Position numbers and translations under genes: made by a program. This document shows, piece by piece, positions 23,201 to 33,936 of a stretch of DNA of 64,000 nucleotides. The first letter of the stretch is position 1; each line of letters starts with the position of its first letter. Source of the DNA: Cricetomys ansorgei (Eukaryota; Chordata; Mammalia; Rodentia; Nesomyidae); the NCBI GenBank assembly GCA_026225945.1, contig JAMJFZ010000597.1, positions 5,846,001 to 5,910,000 on the forward strand. Direction: 5' to 3'. The notes under the pieces are model-generated. The model was not told the origin of the DNA and ran no database searches. It saw only the letters and a list, made by a program, of their open reading frames with translations.

Positions 23201-25639
23201 ATGCCTCTTCCCATTCAATGAGGAAGTGCTCTGCTTGCCCAGTGTGAGGCTGCTACAATGCACAGAGGCTCAAAGAAGACAAATACCTGGAAAGAATGCT
23301 TAGCTTCCTATCAGGCAGCATGCTCTAATCTTGCCTTGGAGCCCTGCACCCCAACTCTGAGAGGCTAGGATTGGTCACTTTTGTCAGGAGAGCAGATCTG
23401 GCCAGACTTACTATGAGGACCACAGGGATACAAACATGAGTTACCATCTCCAAGATATGTGGCCAGGGCTCCCCTTTCAGTCTATGTCTACCTCCTCAAA
23501 TGATGCTTTGCTCTGAAGTTCAGATAGGTCCTGTGGGGTGCTGTCTGAATAATCACAGTCTTGAGACCCTCTTTTGTACTGCCCAGTATCAAAACTCTGG
23601 ACTGTGGGTTCCCTGCCCAGTCTTATGATCAGTGCCATTTTCTCATCAAATCCCTTTAACCCATTCATATTTGTTTTCCTTAGAAAAGGGAAACCAGGTC
23701 AATTTGGTCCATAGTTTGGCTGCTAACAGTTGCCAAGGTTGTTGATGGTGGTAAATGATTGCACAGCTGGGCCAAGGATTACTTCACATGGCTTAGCCAG
23801 ATGACAGGGCCAGAAAAGCAATGAGCCCCACAAGAGGAGCTTTCTCCACCCCTTGGGGTGTTTGTCTTAAGACCAGATTTGCAGGATTTACTCTGGGATT
23901 TGTGTATTAGAAGGAAATGCCATCAGTGGGCTTTTCGGCTGGGCAACTTGTCCCGTGTTATCTGGTGCTAGGACAGATCTCAAGACCCCTCCATCCTTAT
24001 CATCTTCCCTCTGTCCCAGGACAGGGCTAGGCAGCACTAGGGAGGTCTCTTGTGCACATTCCAGTCTAGGGGGATTTGAATATGCCAACGCCAGTGTGTG
24101 AAAGTAGGATGCTATTAAGTAAAAGAATCTGAGCTTAGAGTCAGACTTAAAGTACCGCTCTATTACTGTGTGACCCTGGGTGAAATAGTAGGCACCTCTG
24201 AGCCTTAGTTTTTTAGCCTATAAGCTAGAGATGTAACACATACTCCTTGAGGTAATTAGAACATTTCAGTGATCCAACATATGCAAAAAACCTGAAATAC
24301 TGAATAAATGTCCCCTTTCCCAAGAGAAGAAATGTCTAGAAGAAAGCTCATTTACCTAAAATGCATATCTCTAAAATAGTAATCATTTTAAAGGTTTCTA
24401 TTTTCTACCCTAGCCACTTAAGAACAAATGCTGTCCTGGGTAATTTAGAGCCCAAAGGGGCTCCAGATGCTCCTGCAAAGTGATGAGGGCTAAATGCATA
24501 TGACCAACTTTGCATGCCTGTCAGCAGGGGTAAGGATGAACAGATGAAGACTCCCCTGGGAGCTCACAGCCCTCAAGGCTTGCCTCAGCTCTGAGCATGT
24601 CATTTCCAATGTCCTTAAATAAGATGCTGTTGGTACCTTACCCTCCCTTGCCTTGGGCAGAGAGACAAGGAATCAGGTCCAATAGCCTGTTCTCTGTGGT
24701 TTTCTTATCTGATGGCTCCTCAGTTGGAGATGTCCTTGCTCCATAAGACCCAAGAGACCACTCTGGCTCTGCTGATGGAATCCTTTCTCACAAACCCTCC
24801 GCTCCAACCCTCTGGAAGCTTGATTCTTGTTCACTGACTGCCTCATGTGGGCTTGCGCGATGTCAGAACATGTTAGCCACAGATGTCTCAGCTCTGCAGG
24901 GAAACACTGCCTGGCACTTGCTGTGTGAGCTGAGTTCTGGGCCCAAGGTGGGCACGTCTCATTGTTCAGACACAAAGGGTCTGGGGTCTATATCCTCCTC
25001 CCTTAAGAGCATCATATCTGCTGTGCCAGAGGTAGAGAGATGGCTAAGACATAACCACTGACATCAGGGGTGCAGAGAAATAATATATGTGAAGTTAGTC
25101 AAACATCATGTGAGATGATTGCCTTCCCCAAATAGCCAACCATTCTGTAACTCATTCTAATGAATTCACTGAAAAAAAGTTTGAATTCAAAAGAAAAGCA
25201 AATAGTGAAAAATATCCAAATTCGTGAATATTGTAAGACTATTGTAAGTTAAGTAAGAGCAAACCAGTCCTGGGAGATTCTAACATTGCTAATTCTTAAC
25301 TTTTTGTTGTTGTTAAATCACCAGATGGTCCAGTTTCACATTTAAATAGATTCTTCCCAGTCAGGTCACCAGAGTTCCCCTCACCCAGCCTTCCCCCGAA
25401 ACCCCCCAACACACACACACATGTAGCTTGCTGTTCAGTGTGTGTGGCTCTTATGCTGCGGTCACCCCTGGGATGGATTCTCTTGAAGTCTCTCAAGTTA
25501 GGCTTTTCATTATTTATCAGAAGACAGATCACCTGGTAATTCCCCAGCTTGTGAAAATGAGATCCCCAGGAAGAGACAGGTTATAGTCTCCCATTTACAG
25601 AGTGTAGATAGTCATCCTCCTGCCAAGAAACAGAGAGAA

Positions 25640-25860
25640 TGAACTGGAAAGAGGATTCAGTTAAGAACACTTATTGTTCTTGCAAAGAACCTGGGTCCAG
25701 TTCTCAACACCCTAGTGGCTCACAGCCAACTGTAACTCCAATTCCAGGGGATCTGATACCCTTTTCTGTCTTCCATGGGCACCAGGCATGTACACAGTAC
25801 ACATACATACATGCAGGCAAACCCTCATATACATGTAATAAAATAAATAACTCTGAAATA
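25640..25860 (+). repeat. B2-family SINE, diverged
   Basis: GAACTGGAAAGAGGATTCAG head, then CTGTAACTCCAATTCCAGGG and ATACATGCAGGCAAACCC blocks and an AATAAAATAAATAA tail. Confidence 0.75.
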
Positions 25861-28189
25861 ATTTTTACAAGGAAGATAACCCCAATCCTCAAAATGATGG
25901 TTATTTCATGCTGGTCTTGCGTAGGCTTTGAACCCCCTCACCCCTTGACACAAGTCTCCATCCTTCGAGTCCCTTATGACCTCTCTATGGTCACAGTGAT
26001 ATGGGCTCAGTGATCTGGAATGGTTCCCTGCTGGTGGGAAGGGCAGATGGAGACCCACTGCCGACTTAATTAGCTCATAATGAAAGGACGAGTATGGTCT
26101 CCACCTTGGACATTACTGTCTCCCAACTCCCCACCCAGCTGCCAGGAGACTTGCACAGCTGATTAAAACAGCTGAACAGGCTGTGACTATTCACACTATC
26201 CCAGTGTGTTTGGGGGACACCCCCAGCACCCTTAAAGCCCTCTCGTAAGCTTCAGTGATTTCTCCCCTAAGACAAGCTTGTTTAGAAGTTCAGTGGCACA
26301 AAGTGCTTATTAGCTAAGTAGTTAATAACTCACTAGAGACCTGAGTTTCTAGACTCAGACGGTACAGGCTGAATCTCAGCTCCATCAGGAGGCAGGTACA
26401 GTCCGTGGGTGTTGTGGTGTCCCTCATCACCTGGGAGAATGATGTGGAGCCAGTTCACATCACAGGAGCAGGACACTCCGAAGAGGTTTTTTGTCACGTG
26501 CAGCTTTCCTTATGACTGCATGCCGATTGGACTTCTGGGAACTTTGCTTAGAATATAAAAGAGAGCAGGGATGGAGGGTAGTTGGCAGATGGTGGGTTGT
26601 TTTGTTGGATGCTAGTTCAGCTCTCTATCAGCCCCCTTTCTCCAAGCTTCAGACAGCCAAAAGGGGCTGTGAATTTTCTCCCTTTCTCTCTTTCTCTCTT
26701 TCAAGGCTGCTACAAGGGCAGTGAAGATCTCTGTTTTTCTTTCTATCCATCCTTTCTCTTTCCTGAGCTAGAGGTAAGAAAGCACAGTAGCCACCTGCTA
26801 CACTGGGGGCTGGGCAGTACTCAGAGGGAAGCTAGCCTCCCTCCCCTCTTTGTTTCCAAGCAAACCTTGAACAAACTTAGTGTTCTGCAGCCTCTATCTG
26901 AGGGGCAGAGTGGGAGCCCCCACCAGGGGGTGGAACATCAAACAGTGGCTTCTTATCTCGAATAGACACACCTGAGCCTTCCTGGAAGAAGAAGCCAGAT
27001 TCCTTGGCTTGCGTGGATTCCTAAAAGGAGAGAGAGAGATGGGCCAAAGCAGAATTCTAATCCCAGGCTAGACCTGTGAGCAGGCGAGAGGCAGGGGGTT
27101 TCTGGCCTGGAGGCCGCTGCTCACAAATGAAGACATGGAAGCTTTGCACAGTCTCGGGAGGGCCCAACCTACATCAGAGAGATCAGAACCCCTGCCCCCC
27201 AGCAGCCTGTAGCCGTGCTCCTGATAGTCCCCAAGACCCCCCTCCTCATAAGGAGTGATTATCCCAAAGTGCTCTCAATGGCACAGCTTCTGGAATGACC
27301 AAAGTTGTGAGGGTCTCTGTGGTGGCCTTTTCTCCTGCCCGCTCAGCTTCCTTTCTATTCACCCCCACAGTATCTGCTTTGTCCTGGGATCTGAAAAGTT
27401 AGCCTTAGGTGCTGGGGTGGCTCTGCTCCAGGAGCTGGGGGCCCATGCTTAGTCACAGTTCCCTGGACCCCCCCAGCTTTGTTCTCAGGCCTGGCTGTCA
27501 CCAGATTAGACATGGCTCCCAAGAGCAGCCTTAGGCTTAGATGGAAGGCGTTGTTTCATCACCTAGGAATCAATGTTACTTGGGGCAACTTTTACCAGAG
27601 TCCTGGCAGCCTAAATGGCTGCTGCTTCTGGCCACTCCTCTCAGAAGTTGACTTTGGAAGGCAGCAAGGTCTTGGAGCCTCCCTCAGGAGCCCAGGGGGG
27701 TGGGGTCACAAACAGTTCTTCTGGCATTGTGGGCTGTGCATTATTCATACCTGTCAGAGCAGACAAAGCTTCTCCGTGTGTTCCGTCAGAGCTACTGGGG
27801 AGGAAGGCGACGAGCAGGGATTGGCTGGGCCTGGTTGTATGATTATTCCATTCCCTTTTTGAGTTGTTTGATGATGCTAGTCTGTCGCCATCGCTCCAGA
27901 GAGCTGTCTTCCTGAATGCCGGGCTTGGCTGCTGAGCAGGTGAAGGGGCGGGGCCCGCTCTGTTCTAGATGGGTCCTAAGGCATGGCCCAAAGATACGAG
28001 GTTCTGGACTTGTTTACTCATTTATAAAAATGTCAATTATTATATCTGGGGAAAAACCCTTAAACACACTAAGAACAACCCTCCCACCCCTGCTAGAATC
28101 CCTTCGTCTATGGTTTTGTTGTTGGTTTTCGTTTGTTTGTTTGTCGCTTGTTTGTTTGTTGTGTGTTTGGTTTCATTTGTTTTTCTAAG

Positions 28190-28315
28190 TTGGAGGCAGG
28201 GTTTCACTCCATAGACCAGGCCGGCATAGATCTCACTATGTCACTCAGGTTGGCCTCAAATTCACAACAATCCTCCTGCCTCAACTTCCTGAGTGTTGGG
28301 ACTTCAGAATCTAGC
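28190..28315 (-). repeat. B1 SINE, reverse orientation, diverged
   Basis: Plus-strand text has GCAGGGTTTCACTCCATAGA, GGTTGGCCTCAAATTCACAA and CTCCTGCCTCAACTTCCTGA in reverse-complement B1 order. Confidence 0.7.
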
Positions 28316-28571
28316 TCTGTAATTTGACAACCCTTCGTAGCTCATGGGAATAGAAACGTGCAGTTTTTGCTTTTTGCCACCAGCTTTTGGTTTGTTTTCT
28401 TCTGTCCATTTCTGTAACTCTGGCACCCACTCCCGGTGGTCTGGTTTAACTCTGGAGGCTCTGGGGCTCCGCTTTGCCATGGGCTGGACCCCTCTTCTGT
28501 CTTGCCCTGTGTTCCTGCTGGGTGCTAACGCCTTTCCTTTTGTCTGTTTCCTCACCTCTGCTCTTGGCTAG

Positions 28572-28679
28572 CTGACAGTAGGGAAAGTGTCCAGCGGAAT
28601 AGGGGCTGCAGCTGAAGTCCTGGTCAATCTGTACTTGAATGATCACAGACCTAAGACACAGGCCACCTCTCCAGACCTG
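28572..28679 (+). CDS. Mical2: MICAL2 coding exon: conserved segment just before LIM
   Basis: Encodes 36 residues, [20 protein letters not shown] then [16 protein letters not shown], with phase 0 at both ends. This short segment is strongly conserved across MICAL2 and MICAL3 and likely forms a helix ([13 protein letters not shown]). The acceptor is TTGGCTAG ending at 28571 and the donor is GTAAGG at 28680. The 1.26 kb intron after it holds a diverged copy of the dispersed rodent repeat at about 29298-29645. Confidence 0.95.
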
Positions 28680-29297
28680 GTAAGGAAATACACCATCAGC
28701 CTCCACCTGAAAACATTTGCCCAGTCACCCTGGGGCAAGAGCATGGGAAGATCCGAAGGTACCACTTCTCAGGACAAAAGGGGGTACAGAGAGTAGGCCA
28801 GATAAGACAGAGGCTGGGGAAAGCCACAATTCCTCAAAGACTAACTTCACTTGGGTCCCTGTGGTTCGTTTTCCAGGTGAGGCATGTGCCCTGCTATCCG
28901 TGGCTTTCAGGGTCTGTTCAGCATCAGATTCTTTGGGGCCACTGGACAAGCCCTCCACCTTCAGTGTTTAGTGTCCAACCTAAGCAGACCTGGGAACTGA
29001 GACATGGGTAGCAGGGCAGCACGTCTTCCCTCTGGCTCTCTCCCTTCTCGCTCTTGGTGGCAGATTGCCATCAGCAACACTGTGTACCGATTGTCGAGTT
29101 GGTTTCCTTTGGGTTCACTGACCTGGAATCACCCAGCGCTATGCTCCAGCCCTTCCCTCCCCCATTGCAAGTAGGGAGGGGACTGTAAGACACAAGCACC
29201 CCTTTTCTGTACTCTATTGAATAGTTTTAAGGTCACACCCAGTCTTCATTGATCCCTGTCACTTCAGAGGGCGAAGACATATAACACAGCCTGTCTT

Positions 29298-29645
29298 GGT
29301 TTCTTTCCCTGTTGCTGTGATGAACTATCCCGACAAACACAACTTCGAGGGAGAGAGTTTATTTAGCTCACAGTTCAAGGTACAGTCCATCTTGGCAGGA
29401 AGTCAAGCAGGAGCTGGAAGCAGCTAGACACTTTGTACCCACAGTAAGGAAGCAAAGAGAGGTGAATGAAAGCTTGCTATTGTTTTATGTATGTAGCCCA
29501 AGCTCCCAGCCAGAGAGTCTTCCCACCTCAGTGAACTTACCAAGGTAATCCACCATAGGCATACTACCCCGAGGCATACTACCCAGAGGCCCATTTTCCC
29601 AGGTGATACTAGATTCTGTCAAGTTAACACCCAGCACTGACCATC
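29298..29645 (+). repeat. Rodent interspersed repeat, unassigned family, copy 2 of 4
   Basis: TTCCCTGTTGCTGTGATGAA, then GAGAGTTTATTTAGCTCACA and a terminal TCTGTCAAGTTAACACCCAG. It has the same block order as the copy at 6336-6728. Confidence 0.55.
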
Positions 29646-29940
29646 AAACTGCAGTATCCAGCGACATTTATCCCTAGGACGGACTACAAGAAAGCAATAC
29701 TAGGGAGTCACATTCGGGGAAAATGTCCACTTATTTAGATCAGCCCAGGGAAAGCCCCAGCAGGGCTGGCGGCTGTCTGGGTAGTGTGTCTTCCCGCCCC
29801 ATGCTCTTGTTTGCAGTGATCTAAGCAGCAGCCCGGAGCCCAGAAATCCCTGCGATTCGATTAAGAATTTCAACAAACCTAGGCCTGGCCTTTGGAGACT
29901 TATTCAACTCTGGCACATTTCTCTTTTCTCCTGGCCCCAG

Positions 29941-30127
29941 GAATCTGTACGAAAGTCATTTCCCCTGAGCCTGGGCGGCAGCGACACCTGCTACTTTTGT
30001 GAGAAGCGCGTGTATGTGATGGAGCGGCTGAGCGCGGAGGGCCGCTTTTTCCACCGCGAGTGCTTCCGATGCAGCGTCTGCGCCACCACACTGCGCCTGG
30101 CTGCCTATGCCTTTGACTGCGATGAAG
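29941..30127 (+). CDS. Mical2: MICAL2 coding exon: LIM domain, first zinc finger and part of the second
   Basis: Encodes [20 protein letters not shown] onward to AYAFDCDE plus one base of Gly (phase 0 in, phase 1 out). Zinc ligands in exon residue numbers are Cys17, Cys20, His38 and Cys41 for the first finger and Cys44 and Cys47 opening the second, with spacing C-x2-C-x17-H-x2-C-x2-C-x2-C. This is the canonical LIM pattern and all ligands are intact. LIM domains bind proteins; in MICALs this one contributes to intramolecular and cytoskeletal contacts. The acceptor is GCCCCAG ending at 29940 and the donor is GTAACC at 30128. Confidence 0.97.
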
Positions 30128-30469
30128 GTAACCCTGGCCTCTGGCCTCGGTCTCAGATGTGACCTTGCTCTGGGGTTCCAACCCTCTGGAGGCTCTAGGA
30201 CACAGGGAATATGGTGTCATCAGGAACACTACTTAGGGAAACTGGGAGATCCTACTGTAGAGAGCAGAAGCCATTGTACCTACAGTGCCCAGGCACAGCG
30301 CCACCTACTGTCTGCTGAGGGCTCTCACTCATCTCACGCAGCCCCACCATTTTCCATGGTGCCTGTGAGGCCAAGATAATCAAACCTGATAAACTGTGTG
30401 CCATGCCCAGCATTGTCCTTGGCATGTAATAAGAGCTTAATGAATGATGGCATTATTAATGAAGTATGT

Positions 30470-30790
30470 GGAGCGAGGGAGATGCTCAGTCAGTTAAGTA
30501 CTTGTCTTGCAACCGTAAGGACCCATGTTATATTTGTTTTATTTAAACGGGGCCAGGTGCGGTAGTACAACCCCAGCACTGGGGAGACGACCAGTGGCTC
30601 CGTAGGGGCTCTCTGCTGACCAGCCTAGCCTACTGCTTAGTGTGCTCCAAGCCAGTGAGAGACTCTATCTCAAAACAGAAACAGAAAGCCAAGGAAATGA
30701 TGCCTGAGGAACTATAGCTAAGGTTGTGCTCTGTCCTACACACACAGCTACCCACACTCACATATACACGTACCTGGATATATACACACA
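30470..30790 (+). repeat. B4-type SINE
   Basis: GGAGATGCTCAGTCAGTTAA head, GCCAGGTGCGGTAGTACAAC middle, CCAGTGAGAGACTCTATCTC, and a CA-rich end. Confidence 0.7.
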
Positions 30791-31089
30791 CAAAGTATGA
30801 ATTCTAAAACTGGCCTCAGTATTAGCACCTCTTTGGGTAAGTGGCCTAACAGAGATTGTCAGCAAAAGAATTATGCTCACATAGCATAATTATGCTCACA
30901 GAGAAATCACTTTCAGTCTGCCAGCCTTTGATATTATACTGTCATCTAGAATGCCGGACAATAGGACACAGTGCTTACCCGGGCTGGATTTGGGCAGTCG
31001 CACCTACTCAACACATAATTTGGGGCTGTACTGAAGTGCTTGGTCCCTCAGTTTCCTCATCTGTAAAATAAGGATAATAATAGGACCTG

Positions 31090-31212
31090 TGTGGACTTTG
31101 CACGCCAATGATCTCAGCACTCAAGAGGCAGAGTGGTAAGATCATGAGTTACAGGCCAGCTTGGGCTATGTAGAGAGACAATGTCTCAGAAGAACAAGAC
31201 AAAGAAATAATA
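31090..31212 (+). repeat. B1 SINE fragment
   Basis: CAATGATCTCAGCACTCAAG, then CAGGCCAGCTTGGGCTATGT and GAGACAATGTCTCAGAAGAA, in B1 order and 5' truncated. Confidence 0.65.
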
Positions 31213-31770
31213 GTTCTTAGCTCATATGGATGTGGGGTTGATGAGTTACATGAAGTATTTGTTAGGCTTTCCTATCATACATTTATTAGTAGTAGTAGCA
31301 TTGCCATCATTATTGTTATTATTATAGAAGTCAGCAGCAAGACTATTCTAGAAAGTACCCAGTGGTCCTGGGCAGTGGCCGTTTTACCCAGCACAGACCC
31401 TGCCTGGTCTTTTCTCTCTCATCATTGGCCAGCTGTTCTGACCCTCAAGATTCTAGAAAGGGCTGAGGGGCTGATACTCAGAGCTACCTATTTTTCTCCC
31501 GGACAACCAGCCTTGAGAAATCTTGACTTCTATTTGGGGGAGAGTCACCTGGGGGTTTAACCCCACTCAGGAAGTCCGCCCATTGTCGGCACCTTCTCTG
31601 AGGGAGGCAAAGCGGCCTTATCTTGGAGCCACTCTAGGGCAGGCAGATAAGTCGAGGTCAGGAGCCGTGCTGGGCTTATTTCTATGGCTGTTATATTCTG
31701 ACTGGACAGGGCTGAGCATTTGTTCCTGTGGTTCTGCCTACTTTATGTGTGTGTTTGTCTCCTTTCACAG

Positions 31771-31859
31771 GCAAATTTTACTGCAAGGCCCATTTCATTC
31801 ATTGTAAAACCAGCATCAAACAACGGAAGAGACGGGCAGAGCTGAAGCAACAAAGAGAG
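31771..31859 (+). CDS. Mical2: MICAL2 coding exon: end of the LIM domain and basic helix
   Basis: Completes Gly, then encodes 29 residues, [20 protein letters not shown] then RAELKQQRE (phase 1 in, phase 0 out). YC-x2-H supplies the last two zinc ligands of the LIM domain. The following [16 protein letters not shown] is a very basic-then-acidic helix that could also serve as a nuclear or membrane contact. The acceptor is TTTCACAG ending at 31770 and the donor is GTATGA at 31860. Confidence 0.96.
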
Positions 31860-32639
31860 GTATGATGCTCTCCACCACGCTTGACGAGGTCTCTAAAGGC
31901 AACCTCAAAGTTGGACAGACTTCTTTAGCTCTGGAGGAATAGAGACTGCTCCCAAATAAGAGTCCCCTGCTTCCTTCCCTTCTAGAGTGTTCTTTTGTCT
32001 TAGTCTGTTCGGCAGCCTCTCCGATTGGCACTGTTTCAGATGCCAGCTCCCTATATGTGACTGGATTATTCTGAGAAGTCAAGAAATGCTTGTCCTGTGT
32101 CAAGACTGGGCTGTATGCTGAACTGTGCAGAAAAACAATGTGGTCCTGCTGGGAGCCACGGGGCACACTGCTTGCAGGAGGAAGGCCAGGTTTCCAACCC
32201 CCTTCTTAGGCTTTTAAAACAGCCACTGAATTTATCAATGGTTTGTGGTAGCACCCCCCCCCCCAACTCTGGTAGTTCTTGGGAAATGCCTTCTGTCCAG
32301 TTTGATGAATCTCCTAGCACCAATAGAAACCCACACCTTGAACTCTACTAATGTTACAATCATAGGCTCGCTATAGGAAAATGAGAAAGTAAATAAAAGT
32401 AAAATAAGTAAAATCACCCATGACCACTTACCTTGGAAGAAACTCCAGTTAACATTATGGCAATTGGTCAAGACTACCAACATTTGGAAAAATTGACATT
32501 ATACTTCATTGTCTCTCCTTCCGGATGTCTCCCTATGTGAGTAGATCCCAGAGCTCTGTAGCTGTCTAGGCTGCTTCTTCACTGACAGTATATCAAGAAC
32601 AATTTTCTGTGTTATTGAGGAAAAAAGATTTTCCCCATT

Positions 32640-32840
32640 CTATGTGTATGGGTGTTTTCTACATATATGTCTGTGTACCTCATGTGTGCCTGTACTCATG
32701 AATGCCAGAAGAGAATGTCAGATCCCCAAGGACCAGAGTTACAGATGTTGTATGCCATCATGTGGGTACTGGGAATTGAACCCAGATCCTCTAGAAGGGC
32801 AGTAGTGCTTTTAACCACTGAGCCATCTCTCCACCTCCAA
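32640..32840 (-). repeat. B2/B3-type SINE, reverse orientation
   Basis: Plus-strand text ends GGGAATTGAACCCAGATCCT then TTTTAACCACTGAGCCATCT, the reverse complement of the B-box and head. A forward B1-like stretch (about 32845-32955) and a reverse B1 (about 33055-33190) follow. Confidence 0.75.
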
Positions 32841-33054
32841 TATAGTCTCAGCACTTGGAAGACTGAAGCAGGAAGGTTTGATTTTGAGGCCAGCCCAGGC
32901 GACATGTGAAGTTCAAGCCTGTCTGAGCAACTTAGCCACACTCTACCTCAAAATAAAAGGAGAAGGGGTGGGGGTGGGGGAGAAGATGGGAGGGAAGAGG
33001 AGAGCGGCAGAGAAGAGCAGACATGTCAGCAGTAAAACTGTTTTGTTCTGTTTT

Positions 33055-33190
33055 ACTTGAGACAGGGTCTCATTATGTAAACCTCTCTGGACTCAGAATT
33101 CAACAGATAGCCCAGGCTGGCCCCAGAATCACAGAGATCTACAGAGATTTACCTGTCTCTGTCTCCTGAATCCTGTGATTAAAGGCATTA
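33055..33190 (-). repeat. B1 SINE, reverse orientation
   Basis: Plus-strand text TTGAGACAGGGTCTCATTAT, then AGCCCAGGCTGGCCCCAGAA and TGTGATTAAAGGCATTACAT. Confidence 0.75.
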
Positions 33191-33540
33191 CATATTAAAA
33201 GATTGTCTTTTATGCATGGTAGGTAATCTATTTCAGTAGTCCCAACCTGCTGGGCTTTTACACCATTTAATTCTTTTATCTTGCAAAGACTTTTACAATG
33301 AATATATTTACATACAAAACTTAGTCCCTATTTCGAATCATTCACGTACTATATAGCAATACGAGTAGGCATGCAGGTCAAAGGGCAAGCATATTTTGAA
33401 GGCTAGTGAATGACATGGTGAGTTTGCCCCTTAAAAACAAGTTGTGCCCTCCCCAGTTAGATTTTTACCGGCTCATTCTGTGTTGGGGGCAGCCTCTGAG
33501 ACTCCCGGACTAAGTGCCCTTGCTTTGCTGTCTTTCTCAG

Positions 33541-33936
33541 GAGGAAGAGACATGGCAGGAGCCAGAAGCACCTCAGAGAGACACTCCCACTGAAAGCTCT
33601 TGCGCAGTGGCAGCCATCAGCACTCCAGAAGGCAGCCCCCCAGGTATCTCCACCTCCTTTAGGAAAGCACTGAGCTGGCCTCTCAGGCTGACCAGAGGCC
33701 TGCTTGACCTGCCCCGGAGCCTGCTTAGGTGGATGCAGGAACTCCTGCATGAAACCGGCCACCATGTCAGGGACAATGTTCACAACTACTGCTTCACCTT
33801 TGAGCTCCTGAACCTGGGGCTGCTGCTGCTCTGGGCCTTCTCTGAGGTCCTGGCCACCATGTACAGGGAGTCTGAGGAATCTCTGCAGAGAATCCTCAGC
33901 TGGCTGCGTAGGTTCATCCCAGTGAAGCTGCAGTGA
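33541..33936 (+). CDS. Mical2: MICAL2 branch exon: alternative C-terminus of the short isoform
   Basis: Read through, it encodes 131 residues to a TGA at 33934-33936 (phase 0 in). Codons 1-34, [20 protein letters not shown] then [14 protein letters not shown], are the common MICAL2 sequence after LIM. From codon 35 a unique 97-residue tail follows: an arginine-rich, probably amphipathic part ([20 protein letters not shown]), a hydrophobic part ([20 protein letters not shown] at 33787-33846, continuing to about 33864), and a basic end RRFIPVKLQ. An internal donor, CCCCAG/GTATCT at 33644, splits the exon after one base of Gly; using it connects in frame to 45656. I believe rodent short MICAL2 proteins end in a tail of this kind; its function is not known to me. 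The hydrophobic stretch could anchor in a membrane or form a helix pair; the Glu and Asn in it make a simple transmembrane call uncertain. Confidence 0.88.
   Translation, partial: EEETWQEPEAPQRDTPTESSCAVAAISTPEGSPPGISTSFRKALSWPLRLTRGLLDLPRSLLRWMQELLHETGHHVRDNVHNYCFTFELLNLGLLLLWAFSEVLATMYRESEESLQRILSWLRRFIPVKLQ
33787..33864 (+). other. Mical2: Hydrophobic segment in the short-isoform tail
   Basis: Encodes [20 protein letters not shown] then VLATMY. Within it [11 protein letters not shown] is uninterrupted by charge. It lies 23 residues from the C-terminus, a position compatible with a tail-anchor-like or peripheral membrane helix. This is inference from composition only. Confidence 0.5.

Larger units (their letters stand above)
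20290..28571 (+). other. Mical2: Intron, 8.3 kb
   Basis: Largely unique-looking sequence. It holds a B2-like element at 25640-25860 and a reverse B1 at about 28190-28315 next to a TTTG-rich stretch at 28120-28170. No exon in a compatible phase was found. One pseudo-exon-like stretch at about 26706-26773 has good splice-like ends but contains a stop. Confidence 0.65.

Noticed and set aside
26706..26773. Exon-like stretch with a long pyrimidine tract and AG before it and CTAGAG/GTAAGA after it
   Set aside because: About 68 bases, not a multiple of three, with a TAG near its end in phase 0, so it would truncate the protein; at most a poison exon.
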